DNA of 12,340 nt from positions 1-12,340 of the forward strand of contig CAAENO010000152.1 of assembly GCA_900757385.1 (NCBI GenBank). The letters are read 5' to 3'. The position numbers and the translations under genes are program-made. This stretch comes from an uncultured Collinsella sp. GTDB taxonomy: Bacteria > Actinomycetota > Coriobacteriia > Coriobacteriales > Coriobacteriaceae. The notes beneath the pieces were generated by a model, which was not told the DNA's origin, made no database searches, and saw only the letters and a program-made list of their open reading frames with translations. Position 1 is the stretch's first letter; each line of letters begins with the position of its first letter. Shown here in pieces: positions 1 to 5,313 of the stretch.

Positions 1-1
1 C

Positions 2-829
2 GGCAAGATGGAAACGCTGGAGCAGGCCATCGAGCGCGCAAGCGTCGACTCGCCGAGCGTCACCACCGGCGACGCCGACCTGGCGAGCATCGAGGTCGCG
101 CTCAACCGCCTGCTGCGCCAGATGCAAGAGGCAAAGCTGCAGCAGATGCGCTTTGTCAACGATGCAAGCCACGAGCTACGAACGCCCATCGCGGTGATTC
201 AGGGTTACGTAAACATGCTCGACCGCTGGGGCAAAGATGACCCGGACGTGCTGGCGGAATCCATCGCGTCCCTCAAGGCCGAAAGCGAGCACATGCAGGA
301 GCTCGTGGAACAGCTGCTGTTTTTGGCACGCGGCGACGCCGGACGCACGGTCCTGCGGCGTGCGAATACCAACCTGGCCGCGCTGGTCGGCGAGGTATGC
401 GAGGAGTCACAGATGATCGATGCCGCGCACACGTATCGACTGGCGTACGACGCTGCGCTTGTCAGCGACCCGCGCTGCGACGCGCCCGTTGACGTGGCGC
501 TCGTGAAGCAGGCTCTGCGCGTGATCGTGCAAAACGCCGCCAAGTATTCGGACGCGGGCACGCCCATCTCGTTTGGCGTAGCGCCGGATGCGGGCGCAGG
601 CACGATCGACATAAGTGTTGAGGACGAGGGTATCGGCATGAACCAGGAATCCGCAGCTCACGCGTTTGAACGGTTCTACCGCGCCGACAACGCACGCGAT
701 GCCGGCGCGCAGGGCTCGGGTCTGGGGCTCGCCATTGCCAAGTGGATCGTCGACAGCCATGGCGGTGTCATCGGCGTGACCTCAGTCGAGGGCGTCGGCA
801 GCCGCTTTACGATTCGCCTGCCGCGGTAG
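2..829 (+). CDS. Sensor histidine kinase, C-terminal part (5' truncated by window)
   Basis: This is the cytoplasmic catalytic part of a two-component sensor kinase, which autophosphorylates on histidine and passes the phosphate to a response regulator. The frame is open to the left edge, so the sensor and membrane segments lie outside; residue numbers count from the ATG at 8. The HisKA dimerisation domain has the H-box NDASHELRTP with the phospho-accepting His near residue 55. The HATPase_c domain follows, with an N-box (QNAAKYS, about 175-181), a G1 box (DEGIGM, 206-211), an F-box (FERFYR) and a G2 box (GSGLG, 236-240), so all ATP-site motifs are intact. The stretch before the H-box (about 25-50) looks like the end of a HAMP/linker helix. 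The class is typical of OmpR-partnered kinases (family knowledge). The partner regulator is not in view but would be expected just upstream. The gene ends at a shared terminator with the convergent VOC gene. Confidence 0.93.
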   Translation, partial: GKMETLEQAIERASVDSPSVTTGDADLASIEVALNRLLRQMQEAKLQQMRFVNDASHELRTPIAVIQGYVNMLDRWGKDDPDVLAESIASLKAESEHMQELVEQLLFLARGDAGRTVLRRANTNLAALVGEVCEESQMIDAAHTYRLAYDAALVSDPRCDAPVDVALVKQALRVIVQNAAKYSDAGTPISFGVAPDAGAGTIDISVEDEGIGMNQESAAHAFERFYRADNARDAGAQGSGLGLAIAKWIVDSHGGVIGVTSVEGVGSRFTIRLPR

Positions 830-845
830 GAAGCCCCTCGGCATA

Positions 846-881
846 AAAAAGGGATAGGGCCAGGCGGCTCTATCCCTTTTT
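846..881. terminator. Bidirectional intrinsic terminator between convergent genes
   Basis: The arms AAAAAGGGATAG (846-857) and CTATCCCTTTTT (870-881) form a 12-bp stem that starts with an A run and ends with a T run. It therefore works as a hairpin plus U-tract on either strand. It lies 17 nt after the kinase stop and 23 nt after the VOC stop on the other strand, exactly where a shared terminator is expected. Confidence 0.9.
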
Positions 882-903
882 GCTAGCTATAGCAGCCTGT
901 GCG

Positions 904-1278
904 CTACTCGCGGCACAGATGCACGGCGAAGCCGGCGAACTCGCGCTTAAAGTACACGAGCTTGGTGCCGCCGTCGGGCAGCAGCACGCGCGACTCCTCG
1001 TTGACCTCGAGTCCGCGCTCGGCAAACCACTTCTCGGCCGCATCGATGTCACTGACAGCGAAGCCAATGTGGCCCTTGGTGCCACGACCGTTCTGCTTCA
1101 TGACCTCGATCAGCGAATCGTTGAAGTACGAAACCGGGGTCTCGATAACGGGCAGGCCCATCATCGTCGAGAACAGCTCCGCGATCTCCAGCGCATCTGC
1201 CGGGTCGGTGGCGTTAATGCCCACATGGGCAACGCGCATGCCAAAGAGCTCGACCGGGTTGGCGTTCTGCTCACCCAT
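904..1278 (-). CDS. Stand-alone VOC-family (glyoxalase-fold) protein, KDPG-aldolase-fusion type
   Basis: A 124-residue vicinal-oxygen-chelate protein. It has the paired beta-alpha-beta-beta-beta layout: AHVGIN (H18), an acidic IEVMK (E58), GHIGF (H70), and a C-terminal GFAVHL (H120). H18, E58 and H70 are candidate metal ligands. The pattern HVGIN...IEVMK...GHIGF...YFKREFAGFAVHL closely recalls, from memory, the VOC domain fused behind KDPG/KHG aldolase in some Firmicutes; here it is a separate gene. It starts 11 nt after the EIIB stop with no clear Shine-Dalgarno, so translation is probably coupled to that gene. Met14 (at 1239) is a possible alternative start. A longer frame reaching back to 1596 exists, but its upstream half only shadows the EIIB gene. 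The reaction is unknown; a sugar-acid or keto-deoxy-sugar link is inference. Confidence 0.82.
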   Translation of the reverse strand: MGEQNANPVELFGMRVAHVGINATDPADALEIAELFSTMMGLPVIETPVSYFNDSLIEVMKQNGRGTKGHIGFAVSDIDAAEKWFAERGLEVNEESRVLLPDGGTKLVYFKREFAGFAVHLCRE

Positions 1279-1289
1279 ACAGTCAGCGC

Positions 1290-1577
1290 CTACTGAGCCA
1301 TGACGTCGAGGACGGCCTTCTCGGCAGCAACGCGGTTCATGCCGGTCATGAAGGGCACGCCGCTCACGTACGGGCAGGTGAGGCCCTCGGGGGCAACGGT
1401 GGTGGCGATCAGCAGGTCGGCGCCCTCGTCGCAAGCGTCCTTGGCCTCGGAGATGGCGCACTGCACGATCTCGTACTTGTCGGCGTAACCGTTGGCGTCG
1501 AGCATGGTAGCGACCTTCTGGGCAACGAGCGTGGAAGTGGCAGCGCCAGCACCGCAAGCCAAAACGATCTTCTTCAT
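1290..1577 (-). CDS. PTS EIIB component, galactitol-type (orphan)
   Basis: A 95-residue protein whose N-terminus MKKIVLACGAGAATST is the phospho-cysteine loop of galactitol-family EIIB proteins. Cys8 would accept phosphate from EIIA and pass it to the sugar at EIIC. The length fits a single-domain EIIB. The start is set by GGGAG nine bases upstream of the ATG at 1577. No EIIA or EIIC gene lies next to it: upstream is a divergent gene and downstream is the VOC protein. It is therefore either a shared subunit for permeases elsewhere or a regulatory phosphocarrier (inference). The sugar cannot be read from EIIB alone, and the galactitol label is only a family name. Confidence 0.88.
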   Translation of the reverse strand: MKKIVLACGAGAATSTLVAQKVATMLDANGYADKYEIVQCAISEAKDACDEGADLLIATTVAPEGLTCPYVSGVPFMTGMNRVAAEKAVLDVMAQ

Positions 1578-1679
1578 AGGTAATGTCTCCCTTCATGGTT
1601 TACTTTAGGTAAGTGTACCGCAGCGAGCGATGGCGCTCGGCCTCGATGCGCTTTTATGCCAGTTTGCTTGCACGCTGCG

Positions 1680-1685
1680 TATAAT
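1680..1685 (+). promoter_or_regulatory. -10 element for the helical-repeat gene, overlapping a possible divergent -10
   Basis: A perfect TATAAT lies 55 bp before the ATG at 1741. No good -35 is visible at 16-18 bp spacing. On the minus strand the same bases read TATTAT/TTATAC, with ATGACA 16 bp upstream of the latter, which could serve the EIIB gene. The two divergent promoters may therefore overlap. A small hairpin (CGCTCG 1709-1714, CGAGCG 1720-1725) lies in the leader just before the ribosome site. Confidence 0.5.
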
Positions 1686-1740
1686 ACATCTAGTACGTGT
1701 TGTCATACCGCTCGCTTTACGAGCGACTAAGGACCCCAAT

Positions 1741-2364
1741 ATGCCCGATTCCCGCACACTCTGGACCGCCGTCGTTATCATCTGCATCGCCGTGTCGGTG
1801 TTCTTTAGCGTCAAAAAACGTACCACGTTTAAGCGTCTGCAGCAGCTTATGGCTGCCAAGCAGTGGGACGAGTTCGATCGCCTGCTCGACGCCAAACTCA
1901 CCAGCATGCTGTACCCGCGCTACAACCGCGACTACCTGCGCTTGAACTCCTATCTGCTGCGCGAGGACCATGAGCGCGCCGACGAGATGTTCGATTTACT
2001 GCTGGGACTCAACCTGCCCAAGATGCAGCGCGTCGATCTGGTGATCAAAGCTTTTAACTATTACGTTGGCCAGGAGGACCGCAAAAAGTCCAAGGAGCTC
2101 CTGCACGAGATCAAGGGCTTTGAGGGCGGTCAGGCTGAGGCAGTCGCACACGAATGCCAACTGATGTACGACACGATGATCCTCAAGCGCCACAACGACA
2201 TTCCCGAGCTGGAGCGCATGCTCGAGGATGTCGGCGACGACCCGGTCAAACGCTGCCGCCTGGAGTATCTGCTGGCTCTGCAGTACAAGAACAAGGGCGA
2301 CGAGGCCAAGTTTGCCGAGTACTTGGAAAAGTCGGGGCAGCACTCGATGGCTGTCAACGCGTAA
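1741..2364 (+). CDS. Membrane-anchored helical-repeat (TPR-like) protein, unknown function
   Basis: A 207-residue protein. One N-terminal membrane helix (about residues 7-24, LWTAVVIICIAVSVFFSV) is followed at once by a basic KKR, which puts the rest in the cytoplasm (N-out, C-in). The remaining 180 residues are almost entirely amphipathic helices with spacing like tetratricopeptide repeats, for example WDEFDRLLDAKL, ERADEMFDLLLG, KSKELLHEIKG and LEYLLALQYKNKGDEAKF. Such proteins usually scaffold other proteins at the membrane (family knowledge); no partner is evident here. The start at 1741 is supported by AAGGA seven bases upstream; an earlier in-frame ATG at 1630 has no ribosome site and would run through the promoter. 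It is followed by the tRNA gene. I do not recognise a named family. Confidence 0.8.
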   Translation: MPDSRTLWTAVVIICIAVSVFFSVKKRTTFKRLQQLMAAKQWDEFDRLLDAKLTSMLYPRYNRDYLRLNSYLLREDHERADEMFDLLLGLNLPKMQRVDLVIKAFNYYVGQEDRKKSKELLHEIKGFEGGQAEAVAHECQLMYDTMILKRHNDIPELERMLEDVGDDPVKRCRLEYLLALQYKNKGDEAKFAEYLEKSGQHSMAVNA

Positions 2365-2375
2365 CGGGCGGCTTG

Positions 2376-2384
2376 TGCTAGACT
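2376..2384 (+). promoter_or_regulatory. Extended -10 promoter of tRNA-Leu
   Basis: TGCTAGACT has the extended -10 form TGnTAnnnT and lies 12 bp before the mature tRNA 5' end, so transcription would begin near 2391. No convincing -35 is seen, which is acceptable for extended -10 promoters. Confidence 0.45.
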
Positions 2385-2395
2385 TCTAGTCTCAC

Positions 2396-2480
2396 GGGGG
2401 CGTGGCGGAATTGGCATACGCAGGAGACTTAAAATCTCTCGCCGCAAGGATTGTGGGTTCGAGTCCCACCGCCCCTACCA
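2396..2480 (+). tRNA. tRNA-Leu (anticodon UAA)
   Basis: A class II tRNA of 85 nt including an encoded CCA. The acceptor stem GGGGGCG (2396-2402) pairs with CGCCCCT (2470-2476), with one G-T wobble. The anticodon stem GGAGA/TCTCT encloses the loop CTTAAAA, which gives anticodon TAA at 2430-2432. A long variable arm (about 2440-2453) precedes the T-arm GTGGGTTCGAGTCCCAC. It decodes UUA (and UUG by wobble), a rare codon in GC-rich genomes. The last 18 nt recur downstream at 2659-2676. Confidence 0.97.
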
Positions 2481-2542
2481 TTTGGCTTTTACGGGCCCGT
2501 GTCCCCTGGGGATGCGGGCTCGTTTCTTTTGGATGCCGGTGG
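2463..2542 (+). repeat. Direct repeat copy A: tRNA 3' end plus terminator plus GCCGGTGG tail
   Basis: This 80-nt block begins inside the tRNA T-arm (GTCCCACCGCCCCTACCA) and ends at ggatgccggtgg. It recurs 196 bp downstream at 2659-2738 without gaps, with about 10 differences (about 87% identity by eye). Most differences lie in the linker between the CCA and the terminator stem. Confidence 0.9.
2491..2530 (+). terminator. Intrinsic terminator of tRNA-Leu (copy A)
   Basis: ACGGGCCCG (2491-2499) pairs with CGGGCTCGT (2515-2523), with one G-T wobble. A nested CCC/GGG stem sits inside, and TTTCTTTT follows. It begins 11 nt after the tRNA CCA. Confidence 0.85.
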
Positions 2543-2667
2543 GACTCGAACCCGCGAGGGGGCGAGCGTCAAGCGGACGCGCAGCGTCCGCAGCGAGCCG
2601 GCGAGGACGCCGACAGGCGGCCGAAGCCGGTGCGTATTTGCGCAGCAAATACGCAGACGTCCCACCG
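2537..2667. repeat. Structured GC-rich element between the two tRNA-end copies
   Basis: A 131-nt segment closed by a 9-bp inverted repeat, CGGTGGGAC (2537-2545) with GTCCCACCG (2659-2667). Inside are two perfect hairpins with identical GCA loops: GCGGACGC/GCGTCCGC (2573-2591) and TGCGTATTTGC/GCAAATACGCA (2631-2655). A weaker CGGCG/CGCCG stem lies at 2599-2612. Its left end (2537-2553) is exactly antisense to the tRNA T-arm. Terminator copy B follows, so it could be the mature part of a structured RNA or a small mobile repeat. Open frames across it (with WDSNPR-like and GLEPARG-like strings) are antisense-tRNA artefacts, not genes. Confidence 0.7.
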
Positions 2668-2738
2668 CCCCTACCACGTATTGTTTACGAGCCCGTGTCC
2701 CCCAGGGATGCGGGCTCGTTTCTTGTGGATGCCGGTGG
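2659..2738 (+). repeat. Direct repeat copy B of tRNA-Leu 3' end plus terminator
   Basis: The second copy of the 80-nt block begins with the same 18 nt as the tRNA 3' end, including CCA (2659-2676), but no tRNA body precedes it. This is the pattern left when an element joins at a tRNA 3' end, here with only 116 nt between copies. Confidence 0.9.
2687..2726 (+). terminator. Second copy of the terminator
   Basis: ACGAGCCCG (2687-2695) pairs perfectly with CGGGCTCGT (2711-2719), followed by TTTCTTG. The G-T wobble of copy A is an A-T pair here, so the stem is kept or improved. Confidence 0.7.
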
Positions 2739-2746
2739 ACTTTAGA

Positions 2747-2813
2747 AGTTGCGGTGGAATAGTTCCTGTTTTGACTGGTTACCAGCCCATTTAGGAACTA
2801 TTTCACCGCAACT
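2747..2813. repeat. 67-nt near-perfect inverted repeat
   Basis: Arms of 21 nt at 2747-2767 and 2793-2813 match at 20 positions; the one exception can pair as G-U in RNA. The arms read AGTTGCGGTG...AGTTCCT. The 25-nt loop holds a small nested hairpin, CTGG-TTA-CCAG. There is no T-run after it, so it is not an ordinary terminator. It may be a palindromic mobile repeat (MITE or REP type) or a cruciform/protein site. Confidence 0.85.
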
Positions 2814-2827
2814 CAGATTGGCACTCC

Positions 2828-2913
2828 CACATTTTTCGATGGAAAAACGTGGTTATCTCGCACATTTTCCGATGAAAAAACGTGGTTGTCTCGCACATTT
2901 TCCAAGGGAAACG
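2828..2913. repeat. Tandem 33-nt repeats upstream of the ATPase gene
   Basis: Two units, 2828-2860 and 2861-2893, share the plan CACATTTT..CGATG.AAAAACGTGG followed by TTrTCTCG. A partial third copy (2894-2913) ends near the ATPase promoter. Each unit is itself an imperfect inverted repeat: CAC-A-TTTTTC-GATG-GAAAAA-C-GTG in unit 1. The position suggests operator sites for a DNA-binding protein. There are no spacers, so it is not a CRISPR array. Confidence 0.75.
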
Positions 2914-2925
2914 CCCAAATGACCT

Positions 2926-2931
2926 TATACT
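2926..2931 (+). promoter_or_regulatory. Candidate -10 of the DUF4143 ATPase
   Basis: TATACT lies 24 bp before the ATG at 2955, giving a very short leader that just includes the ribosome site. No clear -35 is visible; the tandem repeats end about 12 bp upstream. Confidence 0.4.
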
Positions 2932-2954
2932 AGCCAAGAGAGTTGGGAGGCAAT

Positions 2955-4256
2955 ATGCAGCGACAGCTTATGAGTGAACTTATCGCTTGGAAATCAAGAG
3001 CGAATCGCAAACCCCTCTTGCTTAAGGGTGCCCGCCAGACAGGAAAGACTTGGCTTCTTAACGAATTCGCGAGCCAACAGTATCGAAACATCATTCGTTT
3101 CGACTTTATGCTCGAACCGAGCGCACGCTCGCTGTTCGATGGAGACCTCGACCCCAAGCACATCATCTCCCAGATAGAGCTTCTTCGCGGCCAAACCGTA
3201 ACTCCGGCAGACACGCTCATCATCTTTGACGAGATCCAAGAGGCACCGCGCGGCATCACCTCGCTCAAGTACTTCAACGAGCTTGCGCCCGAATACCATA
3301 TCGTCGCAGCCGGCTCCTATATGGGCCTCGCGCTCCGGCGCGAAAACGAGTCATTTCCCGTCGGCAAAATCGACCAGCTCACTATGCGTCCCATGGGGTT
3401 TACCGAGTTCGTTCGCGCCGTCGATGGCGACCCGCTCGCCGACGCCATCCTTGCCGCAGACATGAATCTTCTGGCAAACGTTACCGAAAAGCTCGAGCAC
3501 TTGCTCAAGGAATACCTCGTTGTCGGCGGCATGCCCGAAGTCGTCTCCGCCTTCGCCGCGACCCGCGATTTCATCGAAGCCCGCAGGCTTCAGCAACAAA
3601 TCATCGAGGCTTACGAATCCGATTTTGGCAAACATGCGCCCGCCCGCATTGTCGAGCGCATGAGGCTGGTTTGGAAATCCCTCCCCGGCCAGCTTGCAAA
3701 GGAAAATAAAAAGTTCATCTACGGAGCCCTTCGCCCCGGGGCGCGCGCACGCGATTTCGAAGAGAGTCTCCAGTGGCTCATGGATTACGGAATCGTTCAT
3801 AAGGTGCCGCGCGTTTCCGCTCTCAGGGCACCGCTTTCGAGCCATGAGGACCTCTCGGGCTTCAAGCTGTTTTGCATCGACACCGGCATCCTCGGCGCGC
3901 TCTCCAACCTCCCACCGACCATCGTCCTGGACGGCTCCGCTGTTTTCACCGAGTTTAAGGGCTCGCTCACCGAGCAATATGTCGCACAGGAACTCTTGCT
4001 GCAAGGCAAAAGCCCCGCGTACTGGTCCTCTACCTCTGGCAATGCCGAAACCGATTTTGCCATCGATCACATGGGGACTGTACTTCCGCTTGAGGTCAAG
4101 GCGGCGGAGAACCTTAAAGCGAAGAGTCTGAAAATAGCCTGCGAAAAATTCAAACTCATGCGTTGCGTGAGGACCTCCCTGGCGGCATATAGAGACGAGG
4201 GCACGCTCGTCAATATTCCGCTTTGGGAGATTGGGCAAATCGACAGGCTGGCATAA
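2955..4256 (+). CDS. AAA ATPase with C-terminal DUF4143 domain
   Basis: A 433-residue protein of the common AAA_14-DUF4143 architecture. The N-terminal P-loop domain has Walker A GARQTGKT (25-32), Walker B LIIFDEIQ (88-95), a sensor-like GSYMG (120-124) and PMGFTEF (146-152). The DUF4143 part begins near residue 220. It carries an E-x(n)-D-x(n)-ExK pattern of the PD-(D/E)XK nuclease fold: LTEQYVAQEL (E340), ETDFAID (D367) and PLEVKA (E380, K382). Whether it cuts DNA is unknown. The family is widespread in gut bacteria, often as stand-alone accessory genes, and its role is unsettled. The start at 2955 is chosen for GGGAGG four bases upstream; an in-frame TTG at 2943 would include that ribosome site in the coding region. 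It sits alone after the tRNA-Leu repeats and points convergently at ppx. Confidence 0.93.
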   Translation: MQRQLMSELIAWKSRANRKPLLLKGARQTGKTWLLNEFASQQYRNIIRFDFMLEPSARSLFDGDLDPKHIISQIELLRGQTVTPADTLIIFDEIQEAPRGITSLKYFNELAPEYHIVAAGSYMGLALRRENESFPVGKIDQLTMRPMGFTEFVRAVDGDPLADAILAADMNLLANVTEKLEHLLKEYLVVGGMPEVVSAFAATRDFIEARRLQQQIIEAYESDFGKHAPARIVERMRLVWKSLPGQLAKENKKFIYGALRPGARARDFEESLQWLMDYGIVHKVPRVSALRAPLSSHEDLSGFKLFCIDTGILGALSNLPPTIVLDGSAVFTEFKGSLTEQYVAQELLLQGKSPAYWSSTSGNAETDFAIDHMGTVLPLEVKAAENLKAKSLKIACEKFKLMRCVRTSLAAYRDEGTLVNIPLWEIGQIDRLA

Positions 4257-4260
4257 GTAG

Positions 4261-4295
4261 CTAAAATAGCCCCGTCCCAAAAGGACTAGTTTTAG
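4261..4295. terminator. Possible bidirectional terminator between ATPase and ppx
   Basis: CTAAAA (4261-4266) pairs with TTTTAG (4290-4295), extended by TAG/CTA with one bulged base. An inner GTCC/GGAC alternative also exists. The A and T flanks suit a convergent terminator. It overlaps the ppx stop codon, and the stem is not strong. Confidence 0.4.
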
Positions 4296-5293
4296 AGGGT
4301 GCTCAGGCTCGGGGTCCAGGCGATGGTGGGGGTCGCGCCGTCGAGAACCTCGTTGATGGTGGCGGCCATGCCGGCGAGGAGGCTGTTCTCGCTTACGGTG
4401 AGCATGTCGTAGCCGCCGGCTCGCATGAGCTCGCGAATTACCACGGCACCTGCCAAGATCACGCCTGCGCGCTTAGGTTGCACGCCCGGCAGAGCGGCAA
4501 TGCCCGCAACATCCAGCGCGGACATGCGCTCGATAGCGGCCGAAACCTGCTCCATCGAAAGCTCGCGCAGGTGCACAAAGCTCGAATCATACGGCTCCAG
4601 CTCGTGAACGAGTGCCACGAGCGTGGTGACGGTGCCGCCCACCGCAACGAGGCGTTCGGCGCGCTCAAAGTCGCTGGGCAGGCCTTCAAAATAGGCGGCA
4701 AACTGCTCGCCTGCCCACGCGGCAGCGGCAGCAAGCTCGCCATCCGCGGGCGGCAACGCGGAGAAAAAGCGCTCCGTCACGCGGCGACAACCGATGTCCA
4801 GCGAGCGCGTTCCCTCCAGCGCAAAGACCCCGCGCTCAGGCGCATAGACGCCCGTCGCGAGCTCCGTGGAGCCGCCGCCCGAATCGGCGACGATAATGCG
4901 TTCACCGGCAAAGTCGTGCGCCACGCCAAAAAACGTCAGGCGCGCCTCGACCTCGCCCGGAATCACCTGCGGCTCGAGCCCCAGCTCGCGCAGGCCGTCC
5001 AGCAGCAGCGCGGCATTGGACGCATCGCGCGCGGCGCTCGTGCACGTGGTGCAGACGCACGCGGCCCCAAAGGCACGGGCCTCATCCACAAACATGCGGC
5101 ACGCAGCGAGCACGCGCTCAACGGCCGCCTCGCAAAAGCGGCCCGTCGCGTCCACGCCCTCGCCCAGGTCGGTAATCTCGGTATGCTTGGACGATTCCAC
5201 AATCGCTCCGCCCTCGACCTGGGCCAACACCACTCGCGACGACACCGTTCCCAGGTCGATCGCGGCCACCTTATAGCGTTTGCAATTTGTCAT
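4292..5293 (-). CDS. ppx: Ppx/GppA-family phosphatase (exopolyphosphatase-like)
   Basis: A 333-residue protein of the actin-fold Ppx/GppA family, which removes terminal phosphate from polyphosphate or converts pppGpp to ppGpp in the cytosol. Visible motifs are the phosphate-1 loop AAIDLGTVSSRVV (10-22), IPGEVEARLTFFG (111-123), phosphate-2 DSGGGSTEL (137-145) and the adenosine/Mg region VGGTVTTL (218-225), followed by GVQPKRAGVILAG (270-282). The length fits the short actinobacterial two-domain form, without the HD extension of E. coli Ppx. The usually conserved Asn of DLGTNS is Val17 here, and one of the paired acidic residues of xEEA is Val115, so activity may be altered. It starts 20 nt after the divIC stop with a strong GGAGGGGAG, so the two are probably one operon. 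Polyphosphate versus pppGpp specificity cannot be told from sequence alone. Confidence 0.9.
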   Translation of the reverse strand: MTNCKRYKVAAIDLGTVSSRVVLAQVEGGAIVESSKHTEITDLGEGVDATGRFCEAAVERVLAACRMFVDEARAFGAACVCTTCTSAARDASNAALLLDGLRELGLEPQVIPGEVEARLTFFGVAHDFAGERIIVADSGGGSTELATGVYAPERGVFALEGTRSLDIGCRRVTERFFSALPPADGELAAAAAWAGEQFAAYFEGLPSDFERAERLVAVGGTVTTLVALVHELEPYDSSFVHLRELSMEQVSAAIERMSALDVAGIAALPGVQPKRAGVILAGAVVIRELMRAGGYDMLTVSENSLLAGMAATINEVLDGATPTIAWTPSLSTL

Positions 5294-5313
5294 TGCGGGC
5301 TCCCCTCCGGGCG

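Noticed and set aside
904..1596. Single 230-residue minus-strand gene covering the VOC region
   Set aside because: Its first 106 residues are an Arg-rich shadow of the EIIB gene, and its Met lies on the EIIB ribosome site. The VOC protein proper starts at 1278.
2463..2738. Full attL/attR pair of an integrated phage or island
   Set aside because: Only 116 nt separates the two tRNA-end copies and there is no integrase gene. At most this is a minimal element or a scar.
2402..2794. Overlapping short frames across the tRNA-Leu repeat (WDSNPR-like and GLEPARG-like strings)
   Set aside because: These strings arise from translating antisense tRNA T-arm sequence and GC-rich hairpins. The frames overlap the tRNA, its terminator and the repeat, and have no ribosome site.
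2828..2913. CRISPR array
   Set aside because: The units are directly tandem with no spacers, vary between copies, and no cas genes are present.
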